Origin: Lingula anatina
Taxonomy: Eukaryota; Brachiopoda; Lingulata; Lingulida; Lingulidae
DNA: 62,000 bases
Reading direction: 5' to 3'
Assembly: GCF_001039355.2 (NCBI RefSeq)
Contig: NW_019775809.1
Location: forward strand, 1 to 62,000
This document shows, one piece after another, positions 24,630-35,810 of the stretch. The first letter of the stretch is position 1. Every line of letters begins with the position of its first letter. The notes below the pieces were generated by a model that made no database searches, had not been told where the DNA came from, and saw nothing but the letters and a program-made list of their open reading frames with translations. The translations under genes were made by a program, and so were the position numbers.

Positions 24630-24859
24630 AGCGAGGCTGGTTGTGTTCACATGTCTGGTCACGTGTCTGGTCACGTGTGTGTCTGCTGCGTTCGGGGGAG
24701 ATGGAGAGGAGCCCAGTTCACCGGGGACGTTCATTAAGTTTCTTCACCTGACTGCTATCTCCTCACATGTCGGGATGCAAATATGGGTGTCATTCGTATC
24801 AGGTGTCTAATGATTATTTCAATATTTTAAACAGTCGAAAATGTTACTGTAATAATAAT

Positions 24860-24903
<44 letters not shown>

Positions 24904-25129
24904 TAATAATAATAATCATTAAGTAGTATTATTATTAATAGTAGTAAATCTATTATTATTATATTTGCAACAGAGACTTAGGTAAAGTTTAAGTGTCGCA
25001 TTATACATAATAATACATAATTCATAATGATAATAATAATAATAATAATAATAATAAAGTAGTAGTAATAGTAGTAAATTTATTGTTATTATATTTGCAA
25101 CAGAGACTTCGAAATATTGAAAACGTTGC

Positions 25130-25162
<33 letters not shown>

Positions 25163-25385
25163 TAGTAGTAAATTTGTTTTTATTATTATTATATTTGCAA
25201 CAGAGACTTAGGTAAAGTAGAAGTGTTAAGTGTTGCATTATTCATAATAATACATAATTCATAATAATGACAATTACAATAATTATAATAATTAAGTAGT
25301 AGTAGTAATACTAGTAAATTCATTGTTATTATATTTCCAACAGAGACTTGGATAAATTGAAATTGAAATCTCGGTTGCAATATAC

Positions 25386-25439
<54 letters not shown>

Positions 25440-27887
25440 GTAATAATAATAATATAGTAATAGTAGTAAATTTATTATTATTATTATATTTGCAACCTAG
25501 ACTTGGGTAAAGTGAAGGTGTTGCATTATACAGGTCCACATTATAAAACATCTATCCATGTCTTCCAGCCTTTCTTCTGTTGAAAATCACGCCCAGGCAC
25601 ACATTTAGTCACATACAAGGTTACATGCTTCCAGCGTATTTAGGGCTAGGATCTGCCTTAGAGGCCGTTGCCTTAGCAACCTTTATATATGCCCATAACA
25701 GTTGGGTCTGGGATTGGAGTGTGAAGGTCCAGGTGGGTCAACTGTACTGTACCTAGACATCACTGTTAAATTGATACAACATTGGTCAAAAAGGTTGTCC
25801 CACCCCCATTTCCATGTACTTTTATTTACAAATGATCACCTCACAGCTGTAAATTGTTAGAAAAAGTGCTTTTTATTACAGATACCGTGTCTCACATGAT
25901 TAATGGTTAAAAAAACAAAATACTGGTGAAAATATACACATTTTATACCATTAAGTAAAATTTATAAGAGGTACCCCCTCAAATCCACTGTATCACTGTG
26001 ACTTCTACAGATATAAAAAAATGTCTATTAAATTGAAAAGACGCCATCAAATGTCACCAAATTCACACTCAATTAGCATTAGGGTGTGCTCGTTAAAGGT
26101 CACGTGCCTAACAGCGTGTGCGTCTACCGTGTACTGCAATTATCTCCTGTAGACGGTGCAACAAGCCATCAACACGGGTAACAATTCTGTTATGTGGGAT
26201 ATTGTCCCATTCATCCCAAAGAGCGTGGCGGAATTGGTCAAGATTATTTGGGAATTGGTTCTCCTCTGCAATGCACATTTCAATTAATGCCACAGGTGCT
26301 CAGGAGGATTAATATCAGGGTTCAAAGACGGTTGTCCCATCCTCAGAGTCCTGTGTTTCTGCAACAAATCGCTTGCCAGACGAGAGCTGTGAGCAAGTGC
26401 GTTGTCACAATGAAGCCAGTAGCATCCCTGAAGTCACCTCTTGCAAATAGAATGAGATTTCTGTTGAGAATGTTGCATTAAAATGTCCCTGTTACGTTTT
26501 GTTCCAAAAAGAACAATGTACTGATACCATAGGCTTGGAATGTTCACCAAATGCGGACTGATCTAACACCTCAGGCGATATTATCCTACACACACCCATT
26601 CAAGAGGCATTTTTTAACATGTCTATGGATCCTCATTTGAACATCGATGGGATAAAAGAAATAATTTGATTCTACATCAAAACCGACTTCCTTCCACTGA
26701 TGGATGGCCAGGTTCAGGTGCCTGTGGGATCACTGAACGAAGCATTCTCAGCTGATATCTCATTCCATCTTCAAGAACTGACTTTGGGGTTAACTCCAGG
26801 CTTCATCATGACTGCACACTTGCTCACACCTCTTGCCTGGCAAGTGTTTGTTGAAGAAGCACAATGTTCTAAGGATGGAACCACCATCTTTGATCCCTGA
26901 TAATAAACTTACTAATCAACTGTGACATGAATTGGAGTGTGCAATGCAAAAGAGAACCAACCCCTTAAAAACGTGGACCAATTCCCCCAACTTGTTTAAG
27001 AAGAATGGGACAATATTCCACATAACAATTTTGTTACCCGTGTTGAAGGTTTGTCGCGCCGTCTACAGGGGATAATTGCAGTACGCGGTAGACGAACACG
27101 CTGTTAGGCACGTGACCTTTAACGAGCACACCCTAATGCTAATTGTGTGTGAATTTGGTGACATTTGATGGCGTCTTTTCAATTTAATAGACATTTCTTT
27201 ACATCTGTAGAAGTTACAATGAACCAGTGGATTTGAGGGGGTACCTCTTATAAATTTTACTTAATTGTATAAAATATGTATATTTTCACCACTATTTTGT
27301 ATTTTTTTTTACCATTAATCATGTTAGACACGGTATCTGTAATAAAAAGCACTATTTCTAACAATTTACAGCTGTGAGGTGATCATTTGTAAATAAAAGT
27401 ACATGGAAATGGGGGTGGGACAACCTTTTTGACCAATGTTGTATACTTACATATGAATCTCTACTCAAAAGTTGCATTTTCCTTTTTTTTTCTTTATTTT
27501 ATTGATAATTTGATTTTTTTTTTTTACCTGCGGTATTTGATTTAAGTCATCATCATGTTCGTTTATCTCATTTTAAAGGTTTCCGCTTTAGCAGTGTCCC
27601 TGGTCTTCGCCTTGGTCGACCTCGTCTACGTTATCCCCGTGAACAAGGAACTCATTGACAGAATGAAAAAAATAGAGCGCGATAACGACATCGGGAGTGT
27701 TGTCGTGGCAACAAGCTCGGCAGAACGCGAGCGGATCTCCGAGTTGAGGGCTCGTGATGTGACGTATGCAGGAACCTACAAAAGGTTTGTCAAATGGCAC
27801 TTGCTCAGTTCTTTGCTGAATATTACTGGAATAGCAGCCAATCTGCTTTATTTGTTCTACATGGCTTCCAGGTCTCAGAGTCTGTGA
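24630..27887 (+). CDS. TMEM205: TMEM205-like membrane protein, copy 1 (5' end not found)
   Basis: TMEM205 is a small four-helix membrane protein of poorly defined biochemical role. Exons: 24630-24802, 25569-25732 and 27579-27887, all GT-AG and in phase, giving about 214 residues without the start. Seen: TFIKFLHLTAISSHVGMQIW then VSFVS (helix 1), PRHTFSHIQGYMLPAYLGLG (conserved R-H-T-F and F/L-P-x-Y segment), SALAVSLVFALVDLVYVIP (helix 3), a charged loop with KKIERDNDIG, and YKRFVKWHLLSSLLNITGIA (the family's F-x-x-x-H-x-L-S-S signature), ending SQSL. Exon 1 is assigned its 5' limit from an acceptor (CTTATTTAG) that sits at the homologous place, and in the same phase, in copy 2. An upstream exon with the ATG must exist. 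An AATAAA lies at 28151. Confidence 0.88.
24841..25530. repeat. Compound array in TMEM205 intron 1: (TAA)n plus a repeated unique segment
   Basis: Four to five units of about 100-180 bases. Each has a TAA/ATA run, then AGTAGTAAATTTATTATT-like sequence, TATTTGCAACAGAGACTT and GGTAAAGT...GTTGCATTATAC. The second gene copy has this segment only once (about 34885-34945), so the array expanded after the duplication. Confidence 0.85.
25777..27441. mobile_element. Palindromic Tc1 derivative with arms of 450 bases or more
   Basis: Outer ends CAACATTGGTCAAAAAGG in inverted orientation, flanked by TA on both sides. The arms (about 25777-26245 and 26970-27441) are near-identical inverted copies and each includes the C-terminal part of a Tc1 transposase (WDEWDNIPHNRIV on the minus strand of the left arm). 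Further in, both halves still show the catalytic-region remnant (CDNALAHSSRLASDL on the left, decayed on the right). The element therefore looks like two inverted 3' halves of one Tc1 element. It lies in intron 2 of TMEM205-like copy 1. Copy 2 keeps the empty site. Confidence 0.88.
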
Positions 27888-28633
27888 TACTAGGAATCTG
27901 GGACGGATTTTATGAGGAATGTAGTTTGGTTCAACAGAGAACAAGGAATGACGTAGATTTACAAGTAACAAGCCTATTGTTTCTGTGGTCTAAAGAGGAC
28001 ATCTACATTGTATATACATTAGATTTGCTTCAAAAATAACCAGATTTAGGCAATTGGAATTTTCCTTTGGTGAGCCCTTTTTGTCCCGGGGAAACTAGGC
28101 AGAACACTTTTATTGACAATTCGATATTGTACACAGTTTAGAGGCATCGTAATAAAAGAGTAATTTAACGAAATAACAGACGTGCAATAAATCATTTTAC
28201 AGAAATGCTTAATTTGATTATGAGTTCATCAGTTTTTATTTTGCTCTGAAAGAACAGTAGACGTTTGGATATTTCATGATATACAAACACTAATGAGCAT
28301 TTACAAAAACGGTGCATCTCCAGTTGGATTCAACTGAGGAGATCGGAAAAATGCCAGCAGTTACAGGGTGTTAGAAGGGGAATTGTTACTTTATAGTGGA
28401 TGCTGAAGAGTGAATGTCTTAGTCATCCAAAAGAATTTGAAAAAATACGTATAAATCAAATTCTGAAACTTACATCAAGGCCTTGGGTGAAGACTGCAAA
28501 GTCACTAACTAAAAATGTAAGTTCAGATTATGATTTATATATCCTAGTATTTCTGATCCATATAAAACTGCTAGAAAAGGATATCGGGCAAATTTTCTTC
28601 ATTCTCCACGGTTGAGGTACCTCTGAACTGGCG

Positions 28634-28675
28634 GGGGGGGGGGGGGGGGGGGCAATATATATATATATATATATA
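28634..28675. repeat. Poly-G followed by (TA)n
   Basis: About 19 G then CAATATATAT... continuing to the Tc1 insertion at 28676. The TA run resumes on the other side of that element at 29983-30045. Confidence 0.9.
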
Positions 28676-29981
28676 CACTGATGCTCATAAGTTAAGCAAC
28701 ACCCCGATTTTTTCAGAAGTTTCTTCTATCATGATCATTATTTCATTTGTTGGTGGGATTATGCATATTTCTTTCATATTTTATAAATAACTTATTCAAG
28801 TTGAATATTTCGGTTAAAGAAATACACCACACAGCTTACTGTAATAAACAAAATATCTTTATTAACCAAACGGTACTAAAATATGCCAAACCATGTGTCA
28901 AAAAAGTATGCTCACACAGCAAAAAGTACGTGCTGATTAAAACAGCTAATTATGAAAAAATAAAGTTCGATCATTTAAGAATTAGTTTTAATAAAAGAAG
29001 ACTGTAGATAATAGATGATTATTCGTCTATTATGCAATATATATCAGGTGTGCTTTCCCTGGTTTTGTACAACAGCTTCACATTGTCTCCTGCAACTTGC
29101 CACCAAATTCTGCCAATCTTGCTTTGAGAGCCGGTTCCATTCTTCATTTACTGCCTGCTGGACCTCTCTAATGTTTCTAACTGGACGTTGTCACTCATTT
29201 ACTGCCCTGTCAATCATATCCTAAGCATGGTGTATTACATTGAGAATTGATAAATATGCAGGCCAATACAAATGTGGGATACCGCGCTATTGCAGCGCAT
29301 CTTGCACGGACCATGCTTTCTGGATGGGAGCTGCACCAAAATGATTTTTCTTTCTGGATTTGCTTGAATGTGTGATTGTATGCACCCCAATGGTATTTCG
29401 TCTCTGTATTGTTGACCAGGGCACCTCCCTTGAATGACGTACGGTAGCAATTTTTCATTGTTTGGCTGATATGAACCGGTCCTGGTGGCATAATCGAACC
29501 AGATATCTTCATCTCTTGCGTCGGTTAATATTGGTCTACCAGAAAGAGGCTTGTCCAATACATGATGAGTTTGGCGCCATTTTGCTACCAGCTTGGACAC
29601 TTGACTTGGTACTGCTTTTTTGTTGCCTTGCAATCTGTCTCTTTGGCACCCCAGTACGATGACTTCCCATTATTTGCCATCTGATTACCTCGTTGAGTCC
29701 TCTTCTAACCATTGGTTGGTCCAAAATAACAAATTGTGCCCATGAAACTACCCAAACTGGAAGCTGCTCATGGCATGGCCAAACTGTGTTTTTCGCAAGT
29801 GGCACCCCCATTGCATATTCTATCGTCTCCAACATTAAATAGTACACTAATGTCACGGTCCAGTAAGTCAAAGTAAAAACAAAAGAAATATCTAGCTACT
29901 GTACAAATTTTGCCTCAATAAAAAATTTGGTTGCTGAGAAATTCGAGAAATAAGAAAGTGTTGCTTAACTTATGAGCATCA

Positions 29982-29984
<3 letters not shown>
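28676..29984 (-). mobile_element. Tc1/mariner element inserted in a (TA)n microsatellite
   Basis: Perfect inverted ends of 27 bases beginning CACTGATGCTCATAAGTTAA. The flanks on both sides are TATATA runs, so the TA duplication merges into the microsatellite. The length of 1309 bases is short for Tc1. The minus-strand interior encodes only part of a transposase. Confidence 0.9.
29235..29871 (-). pseudogene. Tc1 transposase fragment (DNA-binding half)
   Basis: The minus strand shows EVIRWQIMGSHRTGVPKRQI, a Tc1 helix-turn-helix. After a frame change come SKLVAKWRQTHHVLDKPLSG and RPILTDARDEDI, the second helix-turn-helix and the R-P-x-x-T linker. The catalytic D-D-E motifs expected after this are not recognisable, so the C-terminal half is deleted or scrambled. 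Confidence 0.8.

Positions 29985-30045
<61 letters not shown>
29983..30045. repeat. (TA)n microsatellite, right of the Tc1 insertion
   Basis: About 30 TA units continuing directly from the right end of the Tc1 element. Confidence 0.95.
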
Positions 30046-30048
<3 letters not shown>

Positions 30049-32040
30049 GGTACTGTTAGGGTGAATGGATACCAAATGAGGTTTTTCAGTTATATAAAAT
30101 TTCGGCATCTATATTCCTCGTTGCTAAAAATAAGCACCGTGTTGCGTTTAGCGTCAACTGAACACTTTTCTTTTTTTAGATGAGATAGCAATCCAGATGG
30201 GGTATATCTCCATCCCTGAATAAGAGCTTATCACAAAAAATTGGCAAAGTTGGCGGCAAGTGTATGCCTCAATCCAGCGCCCTCGTTTTGGTTTAAATGT
30301 TTTTGCCCTGGAGTTTTGAGCCACCAACTACAATCCATCGTTGAACAAAGGCATGTTGTGCCTCATAAACGATACGATCTGAATTATGGCTTTTAATAAA
30401 AATCGCTGGCAGGGTTTCAAAATACTCATTGGTGTCGTTTAATTAGCTTTGAAACGGTATTCGTGGGTGCTCCGGTAAAGGAAAAATGTGAGAAACCGAT
30501 TGTGCAATTTTTATCCTAAAATCACATTCATGACGTCATCGGTAAAAGGACTTTATGTAAATGCAAAGGAATTTAGTCAATGAAGATTTTTTTATTCACG
30601 AAAATTAATACAGAACATTTACAACACAATGAGAGACAAAGACACCTTCCACACGCCATTCACACACTGAAAAAAATTCTTTACAAATGTTGATTAAAAA
30701 TACATATAGAATTTTTAAATAAAAGAATCTTAGTAGGCCTAGGCTATGACAAATGTTCTTTTCTATTCATATAAATATTTTTTCTATGCTTTACCATTTT
30801 TTTTTCTTAGATCAATTGCCTTCTGAGGACCCAGAAGGTATAATATATATTTTTTCTTTTGCTTTTCCAAATACTATTTGCACGTTAAAGATTCATCTAT
30901 TATTAAAACATGTACGTAAATAAGTTAATTGCTATGAATGATGATTTTCATTCCAGGTACCATAACTAAAATGGTTAATGGTACAGAAAATACAATCTAG
31001 CGGTTAAGATATCCATATTTAATACCATTTATTCACATTTATTACATGTACACCCTCAGAACCGATGTTCCAAATGCCCATTAAATTGAATTGACACCAC
31101 CAAATGTCACCAAATTTACACACATTTAGCATTAGGGCGTGCTCGTTAAAGGTCACGTGTCTATTAGCGTGTGTGTTTACGGCGTACTGTAATAATCTCC
31201 TGTAGTCGGCGCCACTGCCTTCAATAAGGGTAACACTTGCAAGCTAAAGATTCATCCATTTTTCAAAACATGTACGTAAAGACATGTCCGTTGTATAAAG
31301 ATGGCTGTATGCAATCGGGCGAGTAACGGTACAAGGTAATTTCTTTGCGAAATTGATAAAGACTTTTTGTCTGTTAGCATACATGTATGTTTTAAAGGTT
31401 TTAATTGTCCTCGTGTAAGTTCTACAAGAAGCATTCATGCACTTAGAATGCTTTTAAAATCCTGACTTTGATCACTTTACCATTTTTTGTTTAGTAGTAC
31501 CATTAGTACACGTCTGAAGGTACCATTAATACATGTAGTACAAAAATCCTGACGAATATCAGTACAATTTAGAACATGTACTTGTCTATTCAGTTTCAGC
31601 CCCCCACCCCCCTCACCCCCCCATCCCCGTATAAGTAGTCATAAGTAGGGCAATCCTGTACTACTACGGTACCCGGAGCAAGTACGTATAGTACTAATAC
31701 AATGTACGTCTGTTCGTTCGTTAATCTTTTGTACGTTCCTTGCCTCACCGAGTGCTTGGTTTGGATAAACGAGCGAGAGGATACATTTTTGTATAACTTA
31801 TCTTTGGTCTGGCATTTTAACGTTCATTGAATATACAATAAGGGGAGAGTCGAGCAATAAACTTAGACCTTTGTCAACTTTTCCGCATCGTTGCTTTCAG
31901 GCTAGACGCTGCGCACATGATTTTTTTTAATTCGTCGACAACCTACTGTATATTTGTTTTGGCACCTTATTATAATGGACATATGTATGACCCTTTATTA
32001 CAAAGTGGTCTTCCTATACAACCAATTGGTGGTGACATTG
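30046..32040. other. Interval between the duplication units
   Basis: No gene seen. At about 30960-31230 there is a partial copy of the Tc1 arm found at 25.8 and 27.4 kb (shared GTGCTCGTTAAAGGTCACGT and the AATCTCCTGTAG region). A C-rich run lies at 31600-31625. The stretch around 31390-31480 resembles 55495-55560 (ATGCTTTTAAAATCCTG). Confidence 0.6.
30960..31230. mobile_element. Fragment of the palindromic-Tc1 family
   Basis: Matches the arm of the 25777-27441 element over the CACCAAATGTCACCAAATTTAC-like stretch, the GTGCTCGTTAAAGGTCACGT block and the transposase C-terminus. No second arm or terminus is present. Confidence 0.75.
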
Positions 32041-33884
32041 ATAGCACTTTAAATTTCTGCAAATAAGAGTTCTGGTCCATCAGCATTCACTTTTTTTGTT
32101 TCTATTATTGTTTGTTTTTATGTTTGTTTCACACACGAAGTCGTCGAAGAGAAGGCTTAATGATAAATTGAATATTTAGAATAACGGAATTTGCCATGTC
32201 TATCAAAACAAATATGCATAATCGACATATAAGTCACACTTGTGAAACTAATAAATGTCGTGATGTTAACATAGGGATAAAACAGGTATTTCAGTTTTTC
32301 AAAATTCTTCTTCGCTGTTATGCAACGAAGTCACGAAGACATGAATAAATATACCATTTCAAGGCATTACTACATTTACTGATCATTATTATTATCTTTA
32401 TCTTCATTATTATCCGATACTTCAAATGTTAAGGTACACATTTTGACATTTAATGGTTAGGTCCATAGTGCAGTTTGCAATAAATACCAGGGAAGTGTTG
32501 TGTTATGTTCTGTGTCTATCAAGCGTTTCCTCGTTAATGTCACTTTTACCTGCTATGGCCTGCATCAGCACACATGATGTTATGTTATATGAGGGTCCCC
32601 TGGGGAGGGGTAGTGAACACAGTTCACGGAAAATACTATTATCAATTCACGAATCACAGTGAATATAACTATTCAGGTCTCACTGTTAACGCCAGTCGAA
32701 AACCATAAAAATCACCATTCTCCGGGTACATGTATAATGACTCCGTACCACGAAAGGCAATTAAGAATACAGGCCGCGTTCACGAGTCACAGGAATGTGG
32801 TGCTTCACGGACCACGCTATATCATATGAACATTTCACGCATCTCGGAAAATAAAAAAGTGGCTTTCACGGGCAATGAAAATACCCTTTAGGACCCTCTT
32901 ATATGGTCACAAAGCAGCAATTTCCAATTTACCTACGACTTCTTAAGCAAGTCTAGTTCTTATAACCTTCATAAAACCACACAGTGTGAGTGTTATATGT
33001 ATATATATATTGCTTTTAGATATACATCAGACGGTGTTTTACTAGAGGGTTTTCTTAGAACAAGTAGAGATAGAAAGTAAATAAAAGACGGAGGCGCGTG
33101 TGCCTTATTGTCACTGGTTGTATTGTCCTCAACGTTAACAGGGTTCATCTACTGTACATGCTCTCATATTCAGTATAGTAGCTGCATGCATGGGTCTCAT
33201 TGGCATGTCTGTCTTATAATGAGCTAACATTTGCGACATGGACTATGCAAAATGTCGAGTCGTAGGCTTTCCCTGGATCTGGTTCAAGAGTAAAAAATTA
33301 ACACTTGCCATTTCCGCAAATATACAGTATAATATTCCTTAGGCATAACTACGTTAAAAAAAACACACTCTTGGGAGTGCACCTAATTGACTAACAAGAT
33401 TGAATTGATCAAATTAAACTCCCTTTCAAGCTTAAATTAATCTTATATGATTAAATATTGTTGGTTGATTTATAGATTTATTGGATTTAAATCGCCTGTG
33501 AATTTACGTAATTATACCCATCTAAAAGTTGACAACAAGTCTTAAATGTCCATTTTTCGCATTTTTCTAGCAATTTCATGGCCCATTGATTTTATAGGAC
33601 AACCACTATGTAATAAACCGTCATCCATTTGTCTATACCATGGTTAACACTGTGACGAAACACTTATAGGTTGTCGAGAAAATAATTTTAAGCGTCTGCA
33701 TGTAGCCCATACAGGTACCTCTTTGGCCCTTTCTGACGCACGCTTTTTGGCGATAAGAAGCTCCAAGAGCTCCCACAAGCAGCAGCCTCGTTGGGTGCTT
33801 ATACACTGTAGCCACTGTAGCCAACAAGACAACCACAACGACGGCGCCCTTTCACAGTTTTTACAGTTTCTCCTTCTCATCTAG

Positions 33885-35810
33885 GAATTGCCTGGTTCTA
33901 GTCACATGTCTGGTCACGTGTCTGGTCACGTGTGTGTCTGCTGTGTTCGGAGGAGATGGAGAGGAGCCCAGTCCACCAGGGACTTTCATTAAGTTTCTTC
34001 ACCTGACTGCTATCTCCTCACATGTTGGGATGCAAGTATGGGTATCATTTGTATCAGGTGTCTAATAATATTTTTTATTTTAAACAGTCGAAAATTTAAT
34101 GCATTTCGTTTTGTAGATGTTACATTATTCATTTATTATATTTGTTACCTGTTTAAACCCCCTTTACGCTGGACGGTGTCCTTTCTGCGCCCTTTGTGCG
34201 AGCATGAAAATCGGCATTGCTGTGGTCGTAAAAAGAATGCACAAGCATCGCTTTGGTTGCAGAATGAATGCTCAATGATCGGCCAGTTGTCGGCACATAA
34301 TATATTATTATTTTTAACTCTTAAAGCGGGGCCGCACTACGGGACGCAGAAAAGACGCCGTCCAGTGTAAAGGGGGCTTTACTTCATAACCTACTAATTA
34401 ACTTAGTAATCTATTGATGCATTTCATTTAGATACTATTTATTCATTTACTATTGGCTACACACGTACTTTGAGCTCCTTTAGCCATGATTAAAGGGATA
34501 ATAACTCTTCGTTTTGGCCAAAAAAAATGAATTTTCCTGGAGTAAACAACAATTTTCCCATACTTACCAATGGTTAATGAATCCATTTTTACATTCAAAG
34601 TTAGTCCCTGTTTTTTTTCTAAAAAGTTTTTTTTTTTGTTATAATCTCTTAAGAGATTATAACAGAGTATAGCCATCAATGGAGGTCACGTGGCCTAAAG
34701 ATAAGCTCAGATATCAGAATAATAGCTATAACTGCCGTTTTTGTGGTAAAACAGAATATATTATATTTCTGTGAGTTGTTCACAATGTTTTTAAATATAG
34801 ATACGAAGAGTTATTATCCCTTTAAGATAACACAGTTGATTTTACTGTACACTTCTTTTATGTTTTATTTTAATTTGTGCAATTATGTTTTTATTATTAC
34901 TACATTTGAAACAAAGGTTCGGGTAAAGTTAGAGAGTACTGCATTATATAAATGCATGTAAACGCTATTAAAAGTTTTTATCCAAATCTTCCAGCCTTTG
35001 TTCTGTTGAAAAGCACGTCCAGACACACCTTTGGCCACATAAATCGTTACATGTTCCCAGCGTATTTTGGGCTAGGATCTGCCTTAGAGGCCGTTGCCTT
35101 GGCAACATTTGTATATGCTCATAACAGTTGTGTCTGGGATAGGAGTTTCAAAGTCCAGGTGGGTCAAATTGTGTGCAGTTTTACCTGTATTTAGCTTAGA
35201 CACAACAGTTCAATACGTAAATAGAAAGGCAGTCTTAAATTTCTCTTTTTTAATTATCATAGCAGACAATTAGCACCAATGGTGGGAAGACAGGCTGTTT
35301 TCTGCCTAGGCAGCACCAGTGATATACTTACATATGTATCCCTAAGTAAAAGTTGCATTTTCTTTTCCTTTTTTTTTTTTTTTTTTTTTTTTTTTTGATA
35401 ATTTGATATTTTGACCTGCGGTATTTGTATGGACTTACCAGTACTAAAAAGGCACATGTTTGATTGAAGTCATCATAATGTCTGTTCATCTCATTTTAAA
35501 GGCATCAGCTTTAGCAGTGTCCCTGGTCTGCTCCTTGGTCGAAGTTGTCTATATCGTCCCCATGAATAAGGACATTTTAACCAGAATGTTCAAAATAGAG
35601 CGCGATAACGACATCGGGAGTGTTGGCCTGGCAACGAGCCCAGAAGTTCTCAAACAGATTTCTGAGTTGAAGGCTCGTGACGTGACGTATGCAGGGACCT
35701 ACAAAAGGTTTGCCAAATGGCACGGGATCAGTTCTTTGCTGAATATTACTGGTATAGCGGCCAATCTGATTTACTTGTTCCACATGACCTCCAAGTTTCA
35801 GAGTCTGTGA
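33885..35810 (+). CDS. TMEM205: TMEM205-like membrane protein, copy 2 (5' end not found)
   Basis: Exons 33885-34057, 34995-35158 and 35502-35810 have exactly the lengths of copy 1 (173, 164, 309 bases) and the same phases. Seen: TFIKFLHLTAISSHVGMQVW, SRHTFGHINRYMFPAYFGLG, SALAVSLVCSLVEVVYIVP, MFKIERDNDIG, YKRFAKWHGISSLLNITGIA, ending FQSL. The R-H-T-F-G and W-H-G-I-S-S segments match the known TMEM205 pattern even better than copy 1. Both copies are open throughout, so both may be functional. The start codon lies in an unidentified upstream exon. Possible poly(A) signal AATAAA at 36116. The 343-base intron 2 preserves the state before insertion of the Tc1 derivative. Confidence 0.88.
34158..34376. 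mobile_element. Small MITE in TMEM205 copy 2 intron 1
   Basis: Inverted ends CCCCCTTTACGCTGGACGG and CCCCCTTTACACTGGACGG, extending to TTTCTGCG for about 30 bases. Length 219. Weak flanking similarity only (TTTAAA against CTTTAC). Absent from copy 1 and from the similar stretch near 23.2 kb. Confidence 0.75.
34494..34821. mobile_element. TTAA-flanked MITE with a perfect central palindrome
   Basis: Inverted ends AGGGATAATAACTCTTCG with TTAA immediately outside both (34490-34493, 34822-34825), the target preference of piggyBac and some Kolobok elements. Inside, 34638-34663 is a perfect 26-base palindrome centred on CTTAAG. No coding. Confidence 0.88.

Larger units (their letters stand above)
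23330..28370 (+). repeat. Segmental duplication unit 1 (TMEM205-like copy 1)
   Basis: Collinear with unit 2 (about 32.04-36.29 kb). Shared landmarks are ACTAATAAATGTC, a TTAAGGTACACATTT stretch, a GCCTTA(C/T)TGTCACT stretch, all three TMEM205 exons, and the 3' flank with TATTTACAAA(A)GAACGGTG-like sequence. Unit 1 additionally holds a trinucleotide array in intron 1 and a palindromic Tc1 derivative in intron 2. Confidence 0.85.

Noticed and set aside
24543-24734. Minus-strand frame of 63 codons with repeated HVTRHVTR
   Set aside because: Antisense of TMEM205 exon 1, caused by the tandem CACGTG repeat.
26700-26900. Open frame of 66 codons on the + strand
   Set aside because: It lies in the centre of the palindromic Tc1 derivative and overlaps decayed transposase sequence. 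It is not an independent gene.
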